From: Isoetes taiwanensis
Taxonomy: Eukaryota > Streptophyta > Lycopodiopsida > Isoetales > Isoetaceae
Length of the DNA stretch: 64,000 nt
Assembly: GCA_021234155.1 (NCBI GenBank)
Contig: JAJEKV010000060.1
Coordinates: 5,044,323 to 5,108,322 of the forward strand
Direction: 5' to 3'
Position numbers and translations under genes: made by a program. Below the pieces are notes generated by a model. It ran no database searches. It was not told where the DNA came from and saw only the letters and a list, made by a program, of their open reading frames with translations. Each line of letters begins with the position of its first letter. Within the stretch, counting starts at the first letter, position 1. Positions 47,459 through 58,700 of the stretch are shown in pieces.

Positions 47459-48568
47459 TCAATGATATGAAATGGGAACCATTTTTGTTAAAACGGTGAT
47501 GCATTTACTAAGAAGACTTTGCCAAATTGTTGGTGATTCTGGTTCTAGGCCATGATTACAGAGCTCATTGATAAGCAGAGTCTCCAACAAAGAAGCAACG
47601 TTCTTGTTTTCTGCCACAATATAGACGAATGGAAAATCGTGCATGCCAGGTAATGATCGATGCCGCATAATTCAACCTTTCAAGTTTTCTGTCTGTATAA
47701 GAAAATAGGAAAGCAGTCCATTAAGAAGATAAGACAACTTCGGTATGGATGGTGACAATGTAAGTTAATGTTTGACCAACATAGAACTTCCTATCAGGCC
47801 GATGTAGCATATAGACACAAGACTTATTTGTTAAAAGTGGAGGTGGTCGTTGACACTTATCAATAAATCCGGACATAAACATGTCTGTGGCAGACACATT
47901 TGATGATGATGGCGTCTGGGCAATAATCTCACCAGCTTCTTCTGGTTTATTTGTAATAAAAGAGTCCCTGCATTTTAAAACAGGAAGACATATGCATAAA
48001 TCATACCATTATCTTCCTTGCTTATGGTTTGCGGTAACCTAGGATTGTGGGTCTTGTTTTGACTGCCATCTTGATGCCTCTGTTTATTCTCATTTACTGT
48101 GACGCAATTTATATCTTCTAGAGTGGAAGAATTAGCAATGCTGCTTTTCAAGTTCTGGATACTATTTTCATCATCATGTATGCCAATAGGATTTGACACT
48201 GCATCTAATCCATACTTTAAATAATTTGCCTTGTAAATACCATTCACTCTTTCAATTAGAGAGTATGGAATCCCTTCTTTGAATGCAACCTCAAAAGCTA
48301 GACTTTCCCTACAAACTCCATCTAGAAGTTTTCAAATAGGCTCAGCTTTTCCATTTTCATCCTCTATGGCTATTGCTTTCAAGACCATATTCTTTGTGTT
48401 CAATTTCATATCAAGAAGTCCGTCAAGGTGACTAGACAAAATACAAATGCATTCAATTTCATCCAGAGCTTCAAGGACAGTTGCAACAATTGATATTCTC
48501 TTTTGCACTTTTGTGCCCTTGCATAGCTCATCCATCAACACTATGCTATTTTTTGTAGCCTTCTGCAA
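47459..48568 (-). pseudogene. MSH1: MSH1 3' part: MutS ATPase end, linker, GIY-YIG
   Basis: The minus strand begins with the MutS Walker-B block NSIVLMDELCKGTKV (about 48,550), continues LEALDEIECICILSSHLDGL and KNMVLKAIAIEDENGKAEP, then a TGA (48,334-48,332) where the family has Trp of WKLLDG, then GVCRESLAFEVAFKEGIPYS. The linker exon ends at 48,007 with donor GTATGA. The next exon starts at 47,967 after AATGCAG but carries a one-base deletion (AAGCTGGTG against AAGCTTGGTG in the other copy). The GIY-YIG end (LLETLLINELCNHG) closes at about 47,520. Everything N-terminal of Walker B is missing. One nonsense codon and one frameshift make this a pseudogene or a captured fragment. Confidence 0.9.
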
Positions 48569-49797
48569 AATAGTGCATTTTTTTAAGCTAAAAATGGCCT
48601 AGGATTCCACCGCAGATAGAGGATGTTGACTGCCTTGCATTTTATAATTGTTCAAGTCTTTGCCTCTTGTAGAAATGTTATGGAAGCAAATCAATCATTT
48701 CATGTTGTTTAGAGAGTAGAAATGCCAGAGTAGAGAGTATTACAGATCGGAATATTGCTTTAAGTCAATGTAACACTGTATGGTGTGTTTTACACCAGCT
48801 TGCATCATATGTCTAAAGTGCAAAAGTAGCATTTTGCGATTGGTAAGTTGGACATGTGTTGTTATCACGCAATTCCATGAAACCAGGTCTCAATGTTTTT
48901 TCTACTAATACAACAAGATCACTGTTTTATTAATGCAGCATGGCTCTGTCATACTGGCTAGTGTTACTGCTCTTCATATTAATGTGTGCTGTTCATATTA
49001 CTGGCTAGTGTTGGCGCAATGTTTGTGCATTCATTGCAACCACATTAATGGCCTGCATTTTTCAAAAATTATATCGCGGACCAAAATAAATTTGCAAACT
49101 TTAGAAGTGCAGTAAACTATAAAGCAATGCACTTACATATTAGTTAAACTAAAATAAATGTCACTTTCATGAGGGCAAAGTGGGATCGAGATTTAATGAC
49201 AACCTAGAGATGTCCAGCTATAAATACCTGCTGGGACATCTCATGTACAATAAGATGCATACTAGGATGTAAAGGATTTATTCAAATGATGGTTTTGCAC
49301 GTTCTATAGGTCAAAGCTTTGGAAAGGCCATTCTATTTTACCTACCTTTTTAGTGATGCTGTTTGAAGAATGGGTTAAAGTAGCCCAAACAGGCATGTAA
49401 TTAACCATGTTGAATGTAAAGATAGATGGGCATTTATAGGGTTTGTGGAGAACATGGTATACTTGCCTTGCGTTTGATATTTCTCTAGTAATTTATAGAA
49501 GAAAATCTAGTTTATTACAATACATTTCAATTTGACACACCATTAGCAAACTATCAAATGATATGCCCTCCTCTTTAGAGATTCAAAACTTGCACTTCCT
49601 TCTCACATGCCCTTCTGAATCCGCATATGATACCTCTCATTGTCATGCAACATGGGACCTATCATTGCCATTAGTTGGTCTTATGCAAAGTGGCAGCTAT
49701 CTTACATTTAATTATGTAGCTACACATTAATGTGGGTTTACTATGAAGAGGCAATATTATTCAAGCAATGGGACCAAATTGATGTGGGGCAACACTT
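48569..49797. other. Non-coding flank between MSH1 fragment and Helitron end
   Basis: No gene recognised. If the Helitron-type terminus at 49,827 belongs to an element that extends leftward, this stretch is its 3' interior. Confidence 0.4.
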
Positions 49798-49827
49798 GCC
49801 CGGCAATACTGGGCACACGTTTACTAG
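49798..49827 (+). mobile_element. Helitron-type 3' terminus
   Basis: Hairpin GCCCGG-CAATA-CTGGGC (49,798-49,814; one G-T pair), then ACACGTTTA, then CTAG (49,824-49,827) followed by T. It is the same architecture and almost the same sequence as the minus-strand end at 5,393-5,421. The body should extend to the left, where the MSH1 fragments lie. The 5' end was not found. Confidence 0.7.
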
Positions 49828-50033
49828 TTCAATTTTATATTACAAAACATCACCTACACTATATCCTATAATTTGCTATACAAAGTAATCAAATGTGCTT
49901 TTGACTAGTTTATTTACGTGATTTTGACTAGTTTATTTAAGTTTCTTGTACCTAAACATTTAAACAGTACGGTGCACTTAGAAATAAGGAGTTCCTTTCC
50001 ACACTGGGGCCCTGTTCGAAGTACAGGCTTGAA

Positions 50034-51405
50034 TCAGGAACGGCAATTCTTGTTCTCTAGAAACTTGGTCACCAATTCTTCATCCATGCCTTGCAAGCTT
50101 CTATCATCTCCATACGTGTATGGCGATTTGCCGGACACGAAGGCCCGGCTACTCACAATCAGAATATTGATGCCGCTCATTTTGGCTGTTTTCAATTGCT
50201 TCTTGAAATTTTCCTCTACCTTTTTACGAAATTCTGTTGCAGCTTCCGCCATGGTAATCTTTTCGTCTGCGCATATGTCCCTTATGGACGTATCTGCTTT
50301 TGATCGGACAAACACCACTCGCTTTTTGGCTTTCTGAGATCGTTTGGCAATCTTCAGCTCAATATCCAGTATTCTATCACCTGTTAGTATAATTATAGCA
50401 TCAAAAGCTTCAAGTGCCGTATCTTCGTAGTAAGTTTCTTCTGGATGGTCCGGCGTACCCACACCTGGCAGATCCCAAAGAATTACATCCTTCAAACTTG
50501 GATGGCTGTATTGGCTTGTTGCAGATGTGCAGTAAACAATATCTGTTTTCGCTGCTCCTGAAATAAAATGAATTCACCACAAATTAAGCATGTTTGAATT
50601 CACCCACCAACTGTTTTAAGAGGCTATTATGATACGCACACCTGTCAACACAGATCTAAACACACCAATCAATAGACGATTGAATTACCTTCACTTTTAC
50701 GGCCCAATCCGAGCAATCCATTTATGAGCGATGATTTGCCTGCTGCTTGACCACCAGTAACAGCGTAATTAATTTTGCTCTTGTCCAGGCCCAATCTCGA
50801 TTTCTCCGTCTCTGAAATTGCCTTCAGTTCCTTCAATCTAAACTCACTTTTTTCCTGTTCTTCATGTTGTCCAATCCCAACTGAAGTTCTACCAGATTTG
50901 TCATTTTCTCCTTGTTGTCGCCAGCTTCACTATTCTCCTTGTTTTCCACTTCATTTTTAATGCGATCAATCTCTATTTCCGTTTCCTTAATTTCCCTCTG
51001 CTTCGCATCCATTTTTTCGTTGAGGTCCTGTTCCTCCATTTGGAGATTCCTTATTTCCGTTCGCACGGCTTCCTTTTCCCCAATCCCCAATTTGCTTTTC
51101 AACTTTCCCCATTTCCCCATCTCCCCAGTCTTCCCAATCTCCCCACTTATTTCCTTCCCACTTATTTCCTTCACATGTTCCTTTTCCTTCAAACTTATTT
51201 CTGCCGTCGATTCCTCTTCGGAATGCTTCAATAATTGCTTAAGTTCCTTTTCCTTCCCACTCAATTCCTCGCGACCGCTTTTATGTAATAGGAAACCATA
51301 CGGGGAGGAGTTCGCGGGGCGGAACTTTTTCAGCGGCGCCGCCACCGAAAGCGGGCGGACGCGAAAGTGGTGCGCCACCGAAAGTTTCATACGGAACTCC
51401 GGCAT
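50034..51405 (-). CDS. IRG-like (immunity-related GTPase) protein 2
   Basis: Two-exon model: exon 1 51,405-50,689 (donor GTAATT), exon 2 50,557-50,034 after TTATTTCAG. An N-terminal part of about 60 residues from 51,405 may be foreign; a long charged coiled coil follows (KELKQLLKHSEEEST, AKQREIKETEIEIDRIKNEV). The G domain has G1 GGQAAGKSSLINGL, G3 LWDLPGVGTPDHPEE, G4 FVRSKAD and G5 VSSRAF. Both exon phases match those of the copy at 28,230. The exons sum to 1,241 nt, one short of a multiple of three, and the frame breaks at an A6 run near 50,854, where one more A would join the coiled coil to the G domain (about 413 residues). G1 has Gly-Gln-Ala-Ala instead of the usual Gly-x-Thr-Gly. Paralogue of the gene 21 kb away, same strand. 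Confidence 0.82.
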
Positions 51406-51960
51406 CGCGGGCGGTTAAACACGTAAACAACCGGGGAGGGCTTTTTCCGAGGTGGCGACGGGCGGTCGCCACGGGTTTTTTTTGATGAATTGTCGTGGTG
51501 TTTCTTTTTTGACAGAAGTTCTAGCGATGGCGAAACCCAAGCAGGTCCGGAGTCGTTTCGGAGGCTTCTTGTGGCGCTTTCGCCACGGCGTGTAGTTTGA
51601 CGCTGGCGCCATCCCCTTAGCTTCATTTTGATGCCGATTTTTCTGGATTTGGAGCCGATTTTGATGCCGCGTGTGTTATGTTTTTGACTTCCGGGCGAAG
51701 TTCTTGTGAGTTCTTGCGAAGTTGTACAGATGGCGGATCGCCCTTAGGTTCAAGTTTTTCTCGATTTGAAGGAGTTCGGGCGAAGTTCTTGGGGACGAAG
51801 TTCTTGGGACGAAGTTCTTGAGAGTTCCGAGTTCTTGGGACGAAGTTCTGGGAGTTCTTGACGAAGTTCTTGGGAGTTCTTGGTAATTTTTTTTAGCTTT
51901 TAGTTTTCTTTATAAATTTCTAACATTTTATTGTTTATTTGTTGCAGCCTCGACAAGATG
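51406..51960. repeat. GC-rich flank and GAAGTTCTTGGGA minisatellite
   Basis: From about 51,690 to 51,885 the words GACGAAGTTCTTGGGA and GAGTTCTTG recur in irregular order (at least eight copies of GAAGTTCT). 51,300-51,690 is GC-rich and contains CGCCACCGAAAG twice. No gene was recognised. Confidence 0.7.
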
Positions 51961-51989
51961 GCGAGGCCGCAATGCCCCCGAGGTTGGGT

Positions 51990-53230
51990 TTTCGCGGGAT
52001 CGAGGCCTTTGATCCTTTCACTACAAAGGGATCGCCGACGCCCAACGACGCCGCAGCGTCGCCGATGAACGCCGGATCGCCGCCGTTGAACGACGACGCG
52101 GTCGTTTCAACGACGACATAACGCCGCTTCGACGCCGTTTCAACGACGGCCATCGTGGCCGACGGTCGGTCCCCGTCAAGGTGGGTATGGGTACCGCCGC
52201 TAAGGCAGTTTTCGTGGTCAAACACGCCGCCTAAACGCCGTTCAACGACGTTCACAGAGCCGACGCCGCTACGCGCCATGCGTGGAAATGGGGCTGTTGC
52301 CGGGGTACCGCGGTCAAGACGCCGCCGCCGCGCCGCCGTTGAACGACGCCGCGACAACGCCGACGCGGTCACGCCCGCGTGGCATGGTGCCGGGTGCTTA
52401 AGTTTGCACCAAGGCGGTCAAGACATCGCAATTTTTAAACGCCGCTTAACGACGCCACAACGAAGGAATTTTTTTTTTGCCAAATAAAACCCTAACCCTA
52501 ACCCTAACCCTACATCCACGTTATAAGTGGATCCATCAAGAGGCCGCCGTTATTCTTATTTTTGAGTGTTCTTCCCTATCTTGCTATAATGGTCCTGGCT
52601 TGAAGACCACCTTCAAGGCGATATGTTCCTTCTAGCAAGAATCCTCCTCCTCCAAGGGAAGACAACTCCAAAGAACCCCCCGCTTCCTCCCCCGCCGAGA
52701 ACCCTCCCTTCACCATCGTGGCAAAGATGAGTGAAAAGGAGCTTCGATTGCACTAACATCCGGGCGTTCCATGCGGGGAACGACTGGTAGAATGGCTCAC
52801 CGAGCCAAACAAAGAGAAAACGACGTTAATGGTGCAGATAATGATGCAAATGTTGCATCAAACTGTCACGTCCTCAGGATGAGCTTTTTTTATGAATGGA
52901 AACAATAAGTTTTTTTATCTATTTGTGTTGTCGTTGTATAAGCTTTATTTTATGAATGGGAACAATCAAAAGTATTTTTATTTATTTGTGTTATTTGTAT
53001 TGTATGTTGTTTACATTATGTTAAACAATCACGGTTGGTCGTTCAACGACGTTAGGATCATTTGACGCCGTTAAACGACGCCATGATCATCCGACGCGGC
53101 ATATGAGGGGGCATCGAGGCCGCGAAAGCCGATGTGGCATGCCTAGGTGTCGTCGACGTCGCCTTTGGCGTCGTTAAACGACGTTACGGACGCCGATAAA
53201 CGACGCCACATATGGCGGAACCCGCCGCCG
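51990..53230. repeat. Left subterminal palindrome array
   Basis: The imperfect palindrome GCCGTTNAACGACG recurs, for example near 52,072, 52,101 (TCGTTTCAACGACG), 52,130, 52,226, 52,335, 52,441, 53,046, 53,070 and 53,170. Spacing is irregular and both orientations occur. This is the type of array that a CACTA TNPA-like protein would bind; the role is inferred. Confidence 0.75.
52490..52512. repeat. Short interstitial CCCTAA telomere-like repeat
   Basis: About 3.8 units of CCCTAA (TTAGGG on the other strand). The common plant telomere unit is CCCTAAA; here the 6-base form is present. It is too short to be a telomere relic by itself. Confidence 0.9.
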
Positions 53231-53981
53231 GGTTATTTACTTGTTATTTTCACTCGTTTGTTTCGATTTTTTGCGCTCGTGGGTCTTCATAAGGTAAGAT
53301 CTCCGCTTTAATCTTTGTGTTAGAGTTAAACACCTCCAAATGCTAATAGATTAGAAGATTGAATCTTGAAAGTATGTTAAAAACTTGAGGGATGCATGAT
53401 CAAGGTAACTTGGTCGGTTCCATCCCGAATGGAGAAGACTAAATGTATCGGGTTTATGCACCTCGTAACGTAAGTTTCAATCTTCAAAGATTACAAAAGA
53501 TTTGAAAGGTTGCGTGAATATAAGGTAATCGGGTCGAACTCCATTTCAAATGGAGAGGACTAGATGTATCGGGTTCGGGCACCCTTCAATCAAATGCTTT
53601 CTAAATATCATAAACGTTGTATGAATCAATCTTAAGAATAAACATTTGATAAAATCATGAAAAACATGGATATTTATAATTATTATATTATTACATGGTT
53701 TTTATTAATATTTTTATTGTTTACTAGAAAAAACAACATGGACCTAACGCCGGAAGGAATTTGAACGTAAAGTGAGAGACGTAAAGCTTTGAGAAAGTTA
53801 CATGGCTACTTTGCGCAAGAATGTTACCCCAACAATTGCCACAAATAGTCCAATTAGACCCGTTGGACCTAGTCTTCCTAGAGGTCTGGGGTGGTGTGCA
53901 TGAAATGAATGCCCGATGTATGTACCATAAACATGTTTCAATGATTAGTTAACTTTATATCTTGATGTTACTTTTTTTTTT

Positions 53982-54164
53982 TTGCAGCTTGTACTTGACA
54001 GAGCGGTTATATTGCAATTGTTCGATGTGCAAAGGACAAATAAAACGGATGAGAAAGACTGCCCCCCGACCATGTTGAGAAATATGGTGAATGCCCGACA
54101 AATCCAAAGGTTTCGACATTACATGTGGGGTATTCCAACGAGGTATAATACACTAATCTTATGA
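53982..54164 (+). pseudogene. Possible upstream exon of the SET-domain gene
   Basis: After a T-rich tract and TTTTGCAG the frame reads LVLDRAVILQLFDVQRTNKT and ARQIQRFRHYMWGIPTR, with a GTATAA donor near 54,142 and a TTGTTAG acceptor near 54,230. The family is not recognised. Position suggests that it is spliced to the SET-domain part, but the following exon contains stops. Confidence 0.4.
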
Positions 54165-54445
54165 ACGATAATCAACTACTCTCATGTACTTGAATCGATG
54201 TCTTAACTTAGTTTGCTTGTATTTTGTTAGGAAGAAATTGAGAATGAAGTGAGCTCGGCAAAGATATAGATTTTGGGGTTATGTTGTCATTGGAAGTAGA
54301 TGATGTTGATACTATGAATGCGTTCATAGAAAACCCTACAAAAAGAAAGCCATCAACTTCCTCAAAGAGTATCCCATTACGCGGATAGAACTCGCCGTGC
54401 AATGGCCGCTGCCAAGATTGGAGGGAATGACAATGTTCATCAAAA

Positions 54446-55091
54446 TTGGAATGTACTAGATCATGTCAAGAAAATAATCTTCCACCTTCACTAGTCCATT
54501 TGGTCCAGCCCTTTACAGATAAAGATCGTAAGAAATTCAATGCATGGCCTAGAGGCAAGCCAATTATTTATGGGGAGCAATTTACATATTGGGGTAGGCA
54601 GTACATGATTAAAAATAGTCGGGTCCCCGGTGCTGGCCTGCGATTATATATTATGACTAGTGTGAAAGTCAAAGATGGTAACGATCGCTCCTTTAATGCC
54701 ATATGTAGGTCCCGAATATAACTCGGACAATTTGGCATAAATTGAGTAAGCATCGATGGCGCATGCTCATCTATGGCCTAAATTCAAATGCACGAACAAT
54801 ATCCAAGCCGGTGATCACGCAAGCTTCACATATATTGATGGTCGCCCCGGTTGCATGGAAACCTTTGTCGCTTTTATTAATAGCTCTATCGAGAATCCTG
54901 AAGCTACCAATTGTGAATTTGTCGAGGCAAACAAAGACCAAGAAGATTTTTTTAGCCGTAAAATTGACGGGAGATATATCATGGTTTATGCTATAAAAAC
55001 TTTGTGTATTGGTGATGAATTGTTCATTGAATATGAATACGGTAGACCAATAAGGAGGTCCTTTGATGATGTACTCAAATTACTCATATAA
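54446..55091 (+). pseudogene. SET-domain protein (methyltransferase-like) in a CACTA element
   Basis: SET domains transfer methyl groups to lysines. The first part (54,463 on) reads PRGKPIIYGEQFTYWGRQYM and SRVPGAGLRLY, the usual SET start (VPGAGLGLF). After frameshifts and two stops near 54,740 it resumes at 54,756: MAHAHLWPKFKCTNNIQAGD, GRPGCMETFVAFINSSI (equivalent to the NHS core), NCEF, then VYAIKTLCIGDELFIEYEYG (equivalent to the GEEL...DYG end) and a stop at 55,091. The conserved NHS is Asn-Ser-Ser here. The gene lies between the left palindrome array and the Tnp2 transposase, on the same strand. Confidence 0.75.
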
Positions 55092-55479
55092 TTTTTGTCG
55101 GAATGCACCATTTTTTCTTCTTCTTCTTCAATTCTTCTTCTTCTTCTCTTGGAATGAGATTGCACATATTGAAGATAAATGTGTATTATATCTTCAATAT
55201 ATGCTTTGATTATGACATAAAATTTTATATTTCGTTAGTTATTAAATGCTTAAAATTTAACAAAACACAGCTCTCAATGTATGTATCAATCACGATATAT
55301 TTCGTTTAATGACGCGGCGGGGTAGGCAAGTGGATATAAGACCACATCCAAGCATCAATTGGCGACATCAAAAGTCATTATGGATAGCGAAATTAGAATA
55401 CATTGAGCAAGATGGTACAAACATGGGCACAACGATAATGAAGAGTACAATGATGAAGATGAACAGAACACGATGATGA

Positions 55480-57640
55480 AGATGATGACAATGCCCCTAT
55501 GGACGACTTCATGGAAGTTGAAGAACCCATAGCCGACATGTTAGATGCATTTGGCCCAATCTTCGACAACGACCTAGATGACGATATAAATACTCCTAAC
55601 GATGGTCATGAAGATCACGTTTTATTGGAGGAGGCGATAAAGCATTATATCCAGTGCAAGCATATCTAGATTGACGACATCTTTATTGATATTAAACCTT
55701 CAAGCCAAATTCAAATGGAGCAATGCCAATTGTTACGGCTTTGTTAGAGTAAGTACAATTGCAATCACTTGACTTATTGAATTTGTAGTTGAATGTATAC
55801 GTGAAGGTCTGTTTTTATACAGTGTTATTGCAAGAGAAAATACTCCCACAAGGGAACACTATGCCCAAAAGTCGCGACCGAAATAAAAATATATTGGCGC
55901 CATCGGGTTTAGGCTACCATAAGATTCACGCTTGTCCAAATGATTGCATGGTATATTATCCGGATGACATCTACAAGAACACAGAAACATGCCCTAAATG
56001 TGGTGCCTCTAGGTACAATGCAGATGCCAAGGGAAAGACCGCCCCGATGAAGGTGGTTCGCTACTTTCCATTGATCCCTCGTGATAAGGCTATTGTTTCG
56101 ATGTGAATCTCTAGCTTCGCCATGGGTTGGTGTGCCACTAACGCGCCGAGTGACAATGTACTCCGCGTGGGTTAGTGACTGCAAGCAATGGAAGCATATT
56201 GATGAAACATGGCGGGAATTTGGAAGAGAGCCACGAAATCTCGATTAGGGTTGGCAACCGGATGGTGTTAATCCTTATGGACGCCAATCACCAAGCGTGG
56301 TCAACTTGGCCATGAGTGTTGATCAACTATAATTTACCACCGTGGTTACTCATGAAGACTAGCCATTTAATGGTAGTACTATTAGTTCCAGGACCGGAAG
56401 AAGTTTCTGAAAAAGTCTAGATCCATATCTCAAAATAGTTATTGATGAGCTTTTGACATTGTGGAGTGAAGGTATTGAAGTTTACGATGTCTCAAGAGAA
56501 CTTCTTTGAACTAAGATTTACCTTGAGAGCAATCTTAATGTGGACAACGAGCGATTGGCCTGGTTTGTATGAACTCCGGACTCCAAGTGTCCGGATATGG
56601 ATGTCACTTGTGTGGGTTTGAACAGTTGAACTCTCACGGTCAACGGCGATTGCACAAAAATGTCTATGCAAACTTCAAGAGATATCCGCCAATGGAAAAT
56701 CGACTTCGATACGAGGTCCAAGAGAAAAACATTGCAATCAAGAGCCTCCCAAAAGGTTGACAATGAGAGATTGGGGTAAACATGTGGGATGCCGCCAAGG
56801 AAATAAGGTTAAGGGAATGAAGTGGAAAGCATCCTTCTTCCTTCTACCCTATTGGACAGAATTGAAGATCCATCATCTTCTTGATCCCATGCACATCTTT
56901 AAAAACGTTTCGGCGTCTATTTGGAAGCATGTCACCGGACGAAGGACACGGATGCAAAGACGAGAAGATCTACAAGAAGCTGGATCAAAATCTAAAGCAT
57001 GGTTAAATGTCGAAGAAGGAATAAGGCCACAAGTGGATTGGATCGTGCCTAGAAAATGTATGAAACCCGTTCGAGAAGCGATCAAGGCAATAAAGACTCG
57101 ACAGGGGATATATGCATTCGCTATGTAATTGTTTCTCTAACGAAGGGGAGTTAACGGGTTGAAATCTCATGATTGGCATAAGATGTTGCGGTTTGTTATG
57201 CCTATTGTTCGAGGGGTCGTCTACCGACGGTCCACTACATGCAATATGTCTCCTATCGAGTTTTCCCGTGTTCAGACGATTTAGAAAACACTTTCGATCT
57301 TTGAACTCTCACTTAACTTTTTCTTTCTTAAATCATATTTAGATGGATTACAAGGAAGGAGATACCGACATGAAATTGCGGACATGCGAACTAAGGTCGT
57401 TGAGGCATGTTGTATGCTAGAGAAAGAATTCCCAACAAGTTTTTGGACATACAAACTCACTTACTAGTGCATTTAGTGGACGGCGTAGAGCTTGCGGGCA
57501 CAACAAATCCTAGATGGATGTTTTTATAGAACGCTTTCTCGAAGGTCCTCAAGGACTTCAGACGTGCGAAGGCAAGGCCGGAGGGTTGCATGGCCGAGGG
57601 TTGGTTAGCACGAGTCATTATTCTATGTCACCGAAGTTCT
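55480..57640 (+). pseudogene. CACTA Tnp2-type transposase pseudogene
   Basis: An acidic N-terminal part (55,500-55,640, DDDINTPNDGHEDHVLLEEA) is followed by KILPQGNTMPKSRDRNKNIL and GLGYHKIHACPNDCMVYY plus CPKCGASRYN (55,830-56,020), the Tnp2 zinc region. Next come KVVRYFPLIPR, then with frameshifts NYNLPPWLLMKTSHLMVVLL, VPGPEE, LRAILMWTTSDWPGLYEL (56,330-56,575), LLPYWTELKIHHLLDPMHIF (56,845-56,900), GLKSHDWHKMLRFVMPIVR in a shifted frame (57,160-57,215) and a C-terminal block ARPEGCMAEGWLARV (57,570-57,615). The order is exactly that of plant Tnp2 proteins. At least eight frame changes or stops make it non-functional. Confidence 0.93.
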
Positions 57641-58700
57641 TGGCGATCTACACCCCAATGCTCCACGATTATGGACCGATGAAGACACTCTAACTATAGT
57701 TGGAGAAGTTCGAAGGAAGACCACGTAAGAAATTGTTCACACTAGAAGAACAGGCAAAAGTCAATAAGTTTCTCATCTACAACTCCACTCCCATGGAGAA
57801 ATGGATAAAAATACGAGGAAGAAAAAAAATAAAGAGAGATGAGGAGAGAAGACGCTATCGACAAAAGAATCGCCAAACAACCACTTCCGGATCATCTAGG
57901 GGTCCCGCCAAGTGAGATAAACAATAAATGGCTGCTCGAACAACTAGAGATGGCAAGGCAACGTGGCTTAACATGTTTCTAGCGAAGAATTTGCATATGC
58001 TAAAGGCGTGTCACTATTTGTAAGTGCAACTTAATAGCATATAATTCACGAGTTTCGTTCGTTATTTTTTGAACATTTGTTCCTTTACTTTGTAGTATAA
58101 TTCATATGCATCAATATGGTCTCTGGGTGCTCACTTTCGGCGACAAAGTGTGGATCATGGCAAACGACTTATGATTGTGGTATATCAAATAAAAGTTTAG
58201 TACAGTTTGCGCCGATGGTAGTGTGCAGACCCAAACCCAATCGAGGCAATGTTGGAATGGATTGGTACTATAAAGACTATCATGGAGGTTGATGTCAGAG
58301 TGCATTCAAAACAATGTTGTTTGATGCGAATGGTTTGATCTTGTGTGTCTTGGTGCTCATGCCACGATACGCATAAAAGATCCGGAGTGGCCCTGTATTC
58401 ACTAGATTCAACTTCGGCTTCAGATCGTGGTCAAGACACACTCGTGAGGGTTGAGCAATGTGAACAAGTATGTTTACTTGGATGCAATAAAATTTATATA
58501 TGTCATTAACAAAGGAACTAATGTAATAGAGGTTTTGTAGGTCACCTTCGTTCCAGATCCTTTGCAAGATCAGTGGTGGTTCGTAGTTCCATGTAAAGGC
58601 TCGCCCCTCCGCATATTTGAAGGTGAAGAAGAGATGGTGGTCAATAGGGAGGTTGGGGGGGTTGGGGCAGACTATTGTCATGATAGAAGACTACCATCGA
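57641..58700 (+). pseudogene. CACTA C-terminal remnants
   Basis: 57,700-57,915 reads KLFTLEEQAKVNKFLIYNST and a basic tail (GRKKIKRDEERRRYRQKNRQ). About 58,540-58,640 reads VTFVPDPLQDQWWFVVPCKG, resembling the segment 3' of Tnp2 that reads PDP...WWVV in other CACTA proteins. The parts between them are degraded. I assign them to the same element by strand, order and wording. Confidence 0.55.

Larger units (their letters stand above)
44415..48223. repeat. Direct tandem segmental duplication of the MSH1 3' region
   Basis: The block starting CTAGAGTGTCCACGTTGCTG at 44,415 starts again at 46,432 (offset 2,017 bases). Both copies run through the same non-coding part and the last MSH1 exons to ACTTTAA(A/G)TAA (46,430 and 48,223). 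Identity is high over nearly the whole length. The first copy contains a 234-bp MITE absent from the second. Copy 2 has small deletions such as a missing base at about 47,934. Confidence 0.93.

Noticed and set aside
52020-52031. CACTACAAAGGG as proven CACTA terminus
   Set aside because: The motif fits the family start, but no inverted partner or target duplication was found on the right, so it is only a candidate.
52490-52512. Telomere end or fusion point
   Set aside because: Fewer than four CCCTAA units and no degenerate telomere repeats around them.
58089-58100. CTTTGTAGTA as right CACTA end
   Set aside because: It ends in GTAGTA rather than GTAGTG and lies 1.6 kb inside the right palindrome array.
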